From the NCBI GenBank assembly GCA_018894495.1, contig JAHIOY010000018.1, forward strand, positions 1 through 12,518: a stretch of DNA of 12,518 bases. Direction: 5' to 3'. This DNA comes from Patescibacteria group bacterium (lineage in GTDB: Bacteria; Patescibacteriota; Minisyncoccia; Minisyncoccales; JAHIOY01). Shown one piece after another: positions 7,043 through 12,518 of this stretch. Both the position numbers and the translations under genes were made by a program. Below the pieces are notes generated by a model. It saw only the letters and a program-made list of their open reading frames with translations. It did no database searches and had not been told where the DNA came from. How positions within the stretch are numbered: the first letter of the stretch is position 1; each line of letters begins with the position of its first letter.

Positions 7043-7049
7043 AATTAGT

Positions 7050-7463
7050 CTATCTTGTTTTTGTTTCAACCTTGGTTGAAAGATTTTGAAGCGAACTTTT
7101 ACTTGTTCCTAAAGGATAACTTACTTTTGTTTCCTTGAGTTTGGGTATTTCTTCCGGAAACAATCGCGGGGCAAAAAGTTTTTTCTTAAAGGTAAAAAAT
7201 TTTTGGGCAAGAGTAAATGTAAAAAAATTTTTTAAAAAAATCGGAAATGGCCGGCCACCGACATTTGCAAAGGCAAGAATAAAAGAAAAGCCAACAACCC
7301 CAATCATTAAGACCAAAAACAAAAATGGATTTTTCTTGCCAAAAGCAGAATAAAGAATAAAACCGACCGCCCCGGCCGCCACAAAAAAGAAAAACTGCTT
7401 GAGGGTTAGGGGCCCTACTATTTTCGGTTCTCTTTCAATGAATTTTGGAACAATGTAAGCCAT
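7050..7463 (-). CDS. prgI: PrgI family protein (VirB3-like T4SS component)
   Basis: This is a small inner-membrane T4SS protein of the PrgI family (VirB3/TrbD-like), thought to link the VirB4 ATPase to the membrane channel. The N-terminal cytoplasmic signature VPKFIEREPKIVGPLTLKQF (residues 5-24) is diagnostic. Two transmembrane helices follow at about 22-41 and 47-66, and then a basic, proline-containing cytoplasmic tail of some 70 residues. The length of 137 residues is normal. In related clusters PrgI directly precedes the TraC/VirB4 genes; here an S23-like gene and repeats separate them. Its stop (7050-7052) and start both abut repeat blocks. No Shine-Dalgarno is visible. Confidence 0.9.
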   Translation of the reverse strand: MAYIVPKFIEREPKIVGPLTLKQFFFFVAAGAVGFILYSAFGKKNPFLFLVLMIGVVGFSFILAFANVGGRPFPIFLKNFFTFTLAQKFFTFKKKLFAPRLFPEEIPKLKETKVSYPLGTSKSSLQNLSTKVETKTR

Positions 7464-7527
7464 AAGTTAAATTAAAAAGTAAAAATGCAAAATGTAAAAC
7501 GACAATTTGAAATTAAAAATTTTGATT
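7464..7527. repeat. AT-rich repeat arm downstream of the MntA-HepT fusion
   Basis: This 64-nt gap contains AAGTTAAATTAAAAAG, AAAATGCAAAATG and TTTGAAATTAAAAATTTTG. On the plus strand it resembles the reverse complement of the block at 8427-8450 on the other side of the MntA-HepT gene, giving an imperfect inverted pair. It is more degenerate than the blocks around the S23-like gene. Confidence 0.6.
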
Positions 7528-8427
7528 TCACTTATTTTCTTTCAGGTATTTTTCCAAGAATTCAAAGATTTTTTGACACGAGGGCGGGAATTCTTTGACA
7601 AAATTTTGAAGTCTGCCATAAAGGATATCTAAATATTCATGCGCTAAAATGTTTCTTAATTCAGCGAATTTAGAAAACTTCTCTGCTTCTTCTCGGTTAA
7701 AACCAGCCAAAATCGCAATGTCAAGAAGGGCATATTCATAACTTCTGGGCATAAACTTTTGTTCTGATGCTAAAACAATTTTTGCCGCATCTATAATAGC
7801 GTTAATAATGGTTTCTGCCCATCTCTCTATGTTTCTCCTTTGAACACTATTATTTTTATATTCGCTAAAAGTTAATTTCTTAAAATTTTCAATCTCTCTT
7901 AATTCCTTATTTAAAAACTGCAACCTCTCTAATAATTTTTCCTTCTGTTCCGGCGCTAATGATTTTGCTTCTTTAGAAATCTTAAAATAATCTTCAGCAA
8001 AGTTTAAAAAATCTTCTGCCTCTAAACTGACTTTTAAATAAATATCCCAATATATTTTTTTATCTTTAATTACCAAAGGAATCCCCGTTTTGATTACATT
8101 GGAAACCAAAGAAGCAGGAGCAATATTTAAACAAACCAAATCAACTTCTTTTTCAACGATTCTTGAGACATCCGACCATATTTCATCTTCAAGTTCAAAT
8201 CTCTTTTGTTCGTCTTCAGGTAGATATTTTTGGTCAAAATAGACCCCTACATCAAAATCGGATTCCAGCATTTGCTGTCCTCTTGCCCAAGAACCAAAAA
8301 CAAAAGCCATAAGCACATCTTTTCTTTTGGCAAAATAATCTTTCAGCAGCTCCTGTTTTTTATTTTTGAATTTTGAATTGTCCCGACTTTGTCGAGGATG
8401 CCCGATGAAATCGGTATAATCTTGCAT
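7528..8427 (-). CDS. Fused MntA-HepT (nucleotidyltransferase-HEPN) toxin-antitoxin protein
   Basis: The N-terminal half is a minimal nucleotidyltransferase. It has the GS motif G45-S46 in FGSWARG, the metal-binding pair D57 and D59 in SDFDVGVYF, and a third acidic residue at D96 in VDLVCL. The C-terminal half (about 160-299) is a HepT/DUF86 HEPN domain starting EKLLERLQFLNKELREIE. It ends with the toxin active-site motif R258-x4-H263-x-Y265 (RNILAHEY). In known systems MntA adds AMP to the tyrosine of this motif to silence the HepT RNase, and the two are separate genes; here they are one 299-residue chain. All key residues are intact. Residues 1-21 are encoded by a repeat element (8364-8427), so the N-terminus is unusual. 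It lies inside the T4SS operon between inverted repeats. Assignment is strong; activity is inferred. Confidence 0.9.
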   Translation of the reverse strand: MQDYTDFIGHPRQSRDNSKFKNKKQELLKDYFAKRKDVLMAFVFGSWARGQQMLESDFDVGVYFDQKYLPEDEQKRFELEDEIWSDVSRIVEKEVDLVCLNIAPASLVSNVIKTGIPLVIKDKKIYWDIYLKVSLEAEDFLNFAEDYFKISKEAKSLAPEQKEKLLERLQFLNKELREIENFKKLTFSEYKNNSVQRRNIERWAETIINAIIDAAKIVLASEQKFMPRSYEYALLDIAILAGFNREEAEKFSKFAELRNILAHEYLDILYGRLQNFVKEFPPSCQKIFEFLEKYLKENK

Positions 8428-8450
8428 TTTGAATTTTAACTTTTAACTTA
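8364..8450. repeat. Composite repeat: TTTTGAA units flanking two mini-hairpins
   Basis: TTTTGAA occurs at 8364-8370 and 8371-8377 and again at 8427-8433, the last followed by TTTTAACTTTTAACTTA up to 8450. Between them stand two small palindromes: CGAC-ttt-GTCG (8384-8394) and CCGAT-gaa-ATCGG (8402-8414). The element overlaps the first 21 codons of the MntA-HepT gene and the stop codon of the upstream 140-residue gene. It resembles a REP-like intergenic element. Confidence 0.7.
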
Positions 8451-8870
8451 TTCAACCGTTTCTCTGTAGATATCTTCTTTTTCTGGCGCGCTTGGCGTCT
8501 TTGGGCCCGGTTTTGTTTCAGTTGGTTTTGCCGGAGCCGCGCCTGCTTCAGTCGGTTCCTTGTAAAGTTCGGCTAAGGACTGCTTGACCGGGAAAAAGAT
8601 AAAACGGTTGATTTCGTGGGAAACCCTTTTGGCGGTTTCTTTTCCCAATTCCTGCTCTAAGTATTCTTTAAATTCTTCTATTGGCAAAAGGCCAAGCAAA
8701 ACATAACCGATTTGTTCGGCAATTACCGATATCTTATCTACGACTTCATTTCTTTTGCAAATTTCCCTGATATGTTTTGCTATTTCAGCCGAAAAAAAGG
8801 CGTCCTCCAATTCCTTTGGCAGTTTATCAATCAATTTCCAAACCTGTTCTGGCGAATATTTTTGAACCAT
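8448..8870 (-). CDS. Conserved-looking hypothetical protein of the T4SS operon
   Basis: I cannot name a family for this 140-residue soluble protein. Residues 1-105 look like a compact helical domain: SPEQVWKLIDKLPKELEDAFFS, then HIREICKRN, AEQIGYVLLGLLPIEEF (51-67), and HEINRFIFFPVKQSLAELY (85-103). The rest (about 105-135) is a proline/alanine/threonine-rich, probably disordered tail with PAKPTETKPGPKTPSAP. It has no signal peptide or membrane helix, so it is cytoplasmic. It lies 34 nt after the VirB6-like gene and its stop codon touches the repeat element before the MntA-HepT gene. Context suggests a small accessory or cytoplasmic partner of the secretion platform; this is inference. A chance ORF is unlikely given its protein-like composition. 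Confidence 0.75.
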   Translation of the reverse strand: MVQKYSPEQVWKLIDKLPKELEDAFFSAEIAKHIREICKRNEVVDKISVIAEQIGYVLLGLLPIEEFKEYLEQELGKETAKRVSHEINRFIFFPVKQSLAELYKEPTEAGAAPAKPTETKPGPKTPSAPEKEDIYRETVE

Positions 8871-8904
8871 AGAATTGATTTTATGTCAATATTTATTTAG
8901 CGAC

Positions 8905-11331
8905 CTACATTTCTCCTGGATACGGGTATTTTTTCTTTGGGGGTTCAGTTTCCTCGCCTGGACCACCCTTTCTAATCTCCCCTCGTAACTTCTCGGCACT
9001 GTCTTGGGACCCCAATTCATGCAGCCGCTCAGGAAATGTTCTTAAAAATTCTGCCAATTTTCCTTTAAGTTCGGGCGGAAACAATTTTTCAAATTCTCGG
9101 GCAAATTCCAGTTGGTCCGGTTTAAAACCTTCACGCTGCGCCTGCAAGATTTGCAGGGGCTTGTCAGCGACTTTTAATGAAGGACCCCCGGTCATCGAGG
9201 ACGCGTAATGAGAATAGGTGGCGAGTTCTTCATGCGGTAAATTTAAAACTAAATTACCTAATCCCTTTTCATCAAAATCTTCGCTCAATGCTCTGGCAAA
9301 CGGCAGCCGGAATTGTTTGATTGCCGCTAACCTTTGCTCAAAATTCAAAGCGTGAGGGATAAGTGGCACCATTGTTTCCATTGACTTTGGCAACCAATGT
9401 CCCATTTCGGATACATCAGTCATACGAAGATGGTGGGCCACGCGAAGCAGGTTCTCTTTCTTTTCTTCTTCAGATGTTTCTTCGGGCATTCCTATTTCTT
9501 TATTAAATTTGCTTATCTCTTCCGGAGTCAGCTTATTGTAAATTTCTTCTGCTCTCTCTCTGCGTTCTTTATTAGTTAGCCGTCCATACGCCTTAAGAAA
9601 ATCTTTTAGTTCCATGTTTCTGCCGAGTATTTCTGTTGTATCCACATCACCAACTCTAAGGCTCGCCTGAATCCTTCTCGGAATCTCATCTTTATATTTT
9701 TCCCGAACCTTTTCTGTATTAGTATGGCCTATGCCCTGTGCCCTGTTTTCTATTTCGGCAAGGAACACGTTCGATACATCCGTCAATCCCCGTCTTTCAA
9801 AATCATCGGCAAGTTGTTGTAAACGGCCGAAGCTTTTTGTTTTTTCCGCAGCGGCTTTTGCTCCAAGTATTTCTTGTCTCTCCTTTTCTTCTATGGTGGT
9901 GCCTTGCATTCTATTGATTCCTTCTTCAAGCGTAACCAGCCCGCCGCCCATCCTTGCAAAGAATCCTCCGCTTACTTCCTTTTTTTCTTCCTTGCTTAAT
10001 TTATGCCGCTTGCTCCAATCGTATTTCTCTGCCATCCCTAACCAATAATCCTTTTGCGCGCTTCCCTCTGCTTGTGTCGCTGCCTCCTGTTCATATTCCT
10101 CCTGCTTTTTTTTATATCTTTCCTTTTCTTCCTCTCGCGCTCTTCGCGCCGTCAATCCCGCCTCGTACCGCAAGCCCGTCAGAAGCGGCAAAGTTGCGGC
10201 TGTTATGGCCCCAGCCCAGACTACTCCGGTTCTCACCAGAGCACTGCCTATATTGGGCGTCAGCCGCCTGCCAAAATAAATGATTACCACCAAATAGACA
10301 AATAAAAAGAAATAATAAACTAATATCGGAGACACAGTCCAAAAGTTTAGTCCAGGAATAAATATACTAAGGAAACTCAAGGTGCTCGGCATTAAAAAAT
10401 TTGCCATCTTCATTCCGATTACCATAAAAAAATATAAAACAACCCCGAAAACCAGCCATTCCAGAAGATGGCTGAGCCACTCGTCCCAGTATTTTTTAAG
10501 AGAAGGGAATGCCCAAGTCAAAAATATAATCGGCGCGACGATTGCCAGCATTTGAATAATAAAAACCCTGGCCGAAAATATAAAGGCATAGACAAGAAAA
10601 ATTCCTGCCATTGTAAAAGAAATAAGACCGCTTATCAGCCAGTGAAAAGCGACCGGTATAAAAGCTACAGATAAGGTAGGCAAAATCAGCTGGACGAACT
10701 TAAACGGCGACAGAAAAGGAATGAGGCTTGCAATCACATAACTGGAAAAGATTGTGAAAAGTGTGCCTATAATTTCAGCGCCAACCATTTTAAGCGGCAA
10801 AACTGTGTCTGCAATAAGATTTGGTCCCGCAATATTAAAAATTGTCCGATACAAGATGTTAGTGATGTCAATCAGCGCGCCGATAAAAACCAAACTGAAA
10901 TTAACCAAAAGTGCGACAATTATTAACCGCGGTAGGACCTTTTTTGCCTCAAATGACTCAATTTTTAAAATAAAGCCAAAAGCCAGAACAATTAAAGCCA
11001 AGACAATAAACAGATTGGCAATGCCGGCCGTGAATTGCCAGCCGGCTTGAACCATAGCGTTATTAACCGTGAGCCATTGAAAAGAACCTTGTATTGCAGA
11101 GTCCAGTAAACCAGTGGTAAAACTAAGAAAAGAAAGAGAAACGATGTGAAAAATCAGAATCAGAATCTGCCAAGTAAGAATAGGACCAAGTATGGTATTC
11201 AATCCCTGCAAAAGGGTTTTAGTTAAATCGAAAATCCCGGTTCCTAAAAAGGCAAAAGCCGGTCTGGGCAAGACAAGAGAAATCAGGACTGTTATCAAAA
11301 TTAAGTATTTAATTTTGCTTTTGTTGTTCAT
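8905..11331 (-). CDS. VirB6/TrbL-like polytopic T4SS channel protein with large C-terminal tail
   Basis: This 808-residue inner-membrane protein (from the start chosen here) has a VirB6/TrbL-like layout: a signal-like N-terminal helix (KYLILITVLISLVLPRPAFA), then about eight hydrophobic segments within the first 390 residues. The last segment is followed by the basic RRAREEEKERYKKKQEEYEQ, which places the remaining roughly 410 charged, helical residues in the cytoplasm. A central hydrophobic stretch with FIFSARVFIIQMLAIVAPIIF resembles the VirB6 core. I start it at M14 of the longest ORF: that ATG is 5 nt after the upstream stop and directly precedes the signal-like helix, whereas the ATG at 11370 would overlap the pilin gene by 34 nt. 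The tail resembles no enzyme I know and may bind substrate or VirB4. Family assignment rests on topology and neighbours, not on a decisive motif. Confidence 0.8.
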   Translation of the reverse strand: MNNKSKIKYLILITVLISLVLPRPAFAFLGTGIFDLTKTLLQGLNTILGPILTWQILILIFHIVSLSFLSFTTGLLDSAIQGSFQWLTVNNAMVQAGWQFTAGIANLFIVLALIVLAFGFILKIESFEAKKVLPRLIIVALLVNFSLVFIGALIDITNILYRTIFNIAGPNLIADTVLPLKMVGAEIIGTLFTIFSSYVIASLIPFLSPFKFVQLILPTLSVAFIPVAFHWLISGLISFTMAGIFLVYAFIFSARVFIIQMLAIVAPIIFLTWAFPSLKKYWDEWLSHLLEWLVFGVVLYFFMVIGMKMANFLMPSTLSFLSIFIPGLNFWTVSPILVYYFFLFVYLVVIIYFGRRLTPNIGSALVRTGVVWAGAITAATLPLLTGLRYEAGLTARRAREEEKERYKKKQEEYEQEAATQAEGSAQKDYWLGMAEKYDWSKRHKLSKEEKKEVSGGFFARMGGGLVTLEEGINRMQGTTIEEKERQEILGAKAAAEKTKSFGRLQQLADDFERRGLTDVSNVFLAEIENRAQGIGHTNTEKVREKYKDEIPRRIQASLRVGDVDTTEILGRNMELKDFLKAYGRLTNKERRERAEEIYNKLTPEEISKFNKEIGMPEETSEEEKKENLLRVAHHLRMTDVSEMGHWLPKSMETMVPLIPHALNFEQRLAAIKQFRLPFARALSEDFDEKGLGNLVLNLPHEELATYSHYASSMTGGPSLKVADKPLQILQAQREGFKPDQLEFAREFEKLFPPELKGKLAEFLRTFPERLHELGSQDSAEKLRGEIRKGGPGEETEPPKKKYPYPGEM

Positions 11332-11336
11332 GTAGA

Positions 11337-12518
11337 TTAATACGAGAATGGTCTTATCAATCTTAGACAATTAATTGCATCGTTACCCGGGATAGTGTTT
11401 TTAAGGTTTCTTTCATAGGCTGGTATTACTGATTGCATATCCCCACAAGTAACAGCTGGAAGCCAGGCTCCAACATATACCTGAACCGAACAGCCGCAGG
11501 CGCTTCCCTTACAAGCCCTGTAGCAGTCGTTTGGTAAAGGAGTTCCGAAAATATCTTTTGTAATAGTGTGTTTAACATTCTTTGTCCAAACGCAGCATTT
11601 TCCACCCCTTGTAGACGAAGTCGGGCTGCCCGTCTTGGGGTCGGAATCGCAAATAGGGTCAGTACTAGTCACCGCCTCACATTTTGCTTGGGTGGAGCTA
11701 GCGTTATAACATAACGCACCTAAATCTTTATCATCATAAATCGCCTCTATTGAGCCTGGAGGCGCAGAAACGAGCCATTTTGAATATGTTGATATTTCAT
11801 CGGGTAATATATATTCGGGTAATGTTACAATTTCTAAACCAGTATTCGGATCCCAATCTGTTTTTTCATAGACAATAGCGGCGTCGCAGGGCGGCTCCTG
11901 ATTTAGCGGAGGAGGGGTACAAACCCCGGCTTTTTCCCCATCGCCGGGATAGGGATCTTTAGCGCAAACATAACCCTTTGTGCAGCCGTCTTTGCTGTAG
12001 CAATATTGATTTGACGAATCCCAAGCGCAATCAGCAACGGCTTGGCAAGTCGTTGTAGTATTATTTATCTCGCACTTTTTGTTGTAGCAATACTTGGCTA
12101 ACGGATTCCATGCGCAATCGGCGTCATTCGTGCACTGGTTATTGTCTTTATATTTCGCGCATTTGTCATCGCAGAGAAAATTTGGTATACCTTCTGGATT
12201 AAGATTTAGCGGCGATAGAGCCGTTAAATCAGGATTAATTGTGTTTAAAACGAGCCATGCGGCCAAGAGCAAAACCAAGCCAGCTAAAGCCCAAATAATT
12301 CTTCCCCTGGCATCAGCCATTTTTTGAGGGTCGCCGACCGAGGTTAAATACATAAATCCAGCAATCAAGAGCGCAATAAAAGCAGCCAAGCCCCCAAAAG
12401 CAATTCCCCACTCGTAGAGATATTGGGTTAAATTAGTCAGGGTGCTGCTGTCAGTTAAATCAGTGCCCATAGGCGAAGGCGGCCAGTCAACTTCTAAAGC
12501 AAAAACAATTGAAAGAGG
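11337..12518 (-). CDS. Pilin-like (VirB2/TrbC-type) protein with cysteine-rich outer domain, 5'-partial
   Basis: The frame stays open to the right window edge. The codons before the first internal ATG (12470) read PLSIVFALEVDWPPSP, which looks like the end of a signal peptide cleaved after VFA. The true start is therefore outside the window and the gene is 5'-truncated here. From that ATG, two transmembrane helices (about 22-42 and 57-75) surround a short basic loop (TSVGDPQKMADARGR), the T4SS pilin layout. Residues 100-377 form a secreted domain with 24 cysteines by my count, including two imperfect repeats with DCAW and YCY cores (residues 113-133 and 142-163). The positive loop places the tail outside the cell. 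Ordinary VirB2 pilins have no such domain, so it may be a minor pilin or adhesin. It is the first visible gene of the T4SS operon. Confidence 0.82.
   Translation of the reverse strand, partial: PLSIVFALEVDWPPSPMGTDLTDSSTLTNLTQYLYEWGIAFGGLAAFIALLIAGFMYLTSVGDPQKMADARGRIIWALAGLVLLLAAWLVLNTINPDLTALSPLNLNPEGIPNFLCDDKCAKYKDNNQCTNDADCAWNPLAKYCYNKKCEINNTTTTCQAVADCAWDSSNQYCYSKDGCTKGYVCAKDPYPGDGEKAGVCTPPPLNQEPPCDAAIVYEKTDWDPNTGLEIVTLPEYILPDEISTYSKWLVSAPPGSIEAIYDDKDLGALCYNASSTQAKCEAVTSTDPICDSDPKTGSPTSSTRGGKCCVWTKNVKHTITKDIFGTPLPNDCYRACKGSACGCSVQVYVGAWLPAVTCGDMQSVIPAYERNLKNTIPGNDAINCLRLIRPFSY
11982..12134 (-). repeat. Tandem cysteine-repeat coding region in the pilin-like gene
   Basis: Two protein repeats are encoded at 12072-12134 and 11982-12047. 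Both have a first Cys, then DCAW after four residues, then YCY after five more, then a Lys and a closing Cys. The spacing of the first three cysteines is identical in both copies, and the closing Cys is shifted by one residue. This suggests a small disulfide-bonded module that was duplicated. Confidence 0.8.

Noticed and set aside
6567..8450. CRISPR array
   Set aside because: The repeats are short tandem A/T heptamers without unique spacers of constant length, and no cas genes are present.
8871..8904. ATTGA-cataaaa-TCAAT palindrome between the VirB6-like and 140-residue genes
   Set aside because: A 5-bp A/T-rich stem without a U-tract is expected by chance at this composition and is not a terminator.
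9731..10305. Several plus-strand ORFs opposite the VirB6-like gene
   Set aside because: They lie wholly within a long, protein-like minus-strand gene, have low-complexity Leu/Ser/Phe composition and mutual overlap, and have no recognisable domains.
11331..11370. Longest-ORF start of the VirB6-like gene at 11370
   Set aside because: It would add 13 residues before the signal-like helix and overlap the upstream gene by 34 nt. The ATG at 11331, 5 nt after the upstream stop, fits better.

Overview
The window looks like a chromosomal segment from a Candidate Phyla Radiation (Patescibacteria) bacterium, most likely of the Parcubacteria type. This is inferred from gene content, not from a phylogeny. 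The signs are a short YidC without a large extracytoplasmic domain, a Jag/KhpB without its N-terminal Jag domain, a TraC/VirB4-PrgI-VirB6 secretion cluster with the VirB4 N-terminal region as a separate ORF, a four-helix-bundle 'S23' gene, and AT-rich heptamer repeats filling intergenic spaces. TGA ends rnpA, so the recoded TGA=Gly code of SR1/Gracilibacteria is not in use.

Region 1-241 has no confident gene. It is packed with simple AT-rich repeats and could be part of an origin-proximal region, but no clear DnaA box was seen. Region 242-2070 (plus strand) is the classic origin-proximal housekeeping cluster rpmH-rnpA-yidC-jag: ribosomal protein L34, the RNase P protein, the membrane insertase and a KH-R3H RNA-binding protein.

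Region 2060-12518 (minus strand) is a type IV secretion (T4SS) operon, read from right to left. It starts with a two-helix pilin-like protein fused to a cysteine-rich outer domain, whose 5' end lies beyond the window. It continues with a VirB6/TrbL-like channel protein with a large cytoplasmic tail, a small conserved-looking protein of unknown function, a fused MntA-HepT (nucleotidyltransferase-HEPN) protein, PrgI (VirB3-like), a four-helix-bundle protein, the TraC/VirB4 N-terminal part, and the VirB4 ATPase. The operon ends inside the 3' end of jag: the two convergent genes overlap by 11 bp.

Two points stand out. First, the VirB4 gene carries a 679-residue Ser1 intein with both LAGLIDADG homing motifs, inserted exactly between Lys and Ser of the Walker A P-loop, so the ATPase cannot be active until the intein splices out. 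Second, the two genes that do not belong to the secretion machinery (MntA-HepT fusion and S23-like) are each bounded by inverted AACTTTT/TTTTGAA-type heptamer repeats that fill the gaps to the T4SS genes. They look like cassettes dropped into the operon. A 33-nt stretch of this repeat is identical at 45-77 and 6990-7022.

How the parts could work together (inference): PrgI, VirB6 and VirB4 form the inner-membrane platform and motor, and the pilin-like protein supplies an extracellular part. The intein and the MntA-HepT fusion behave as selfish or addiction elements riding in a conserved operon.
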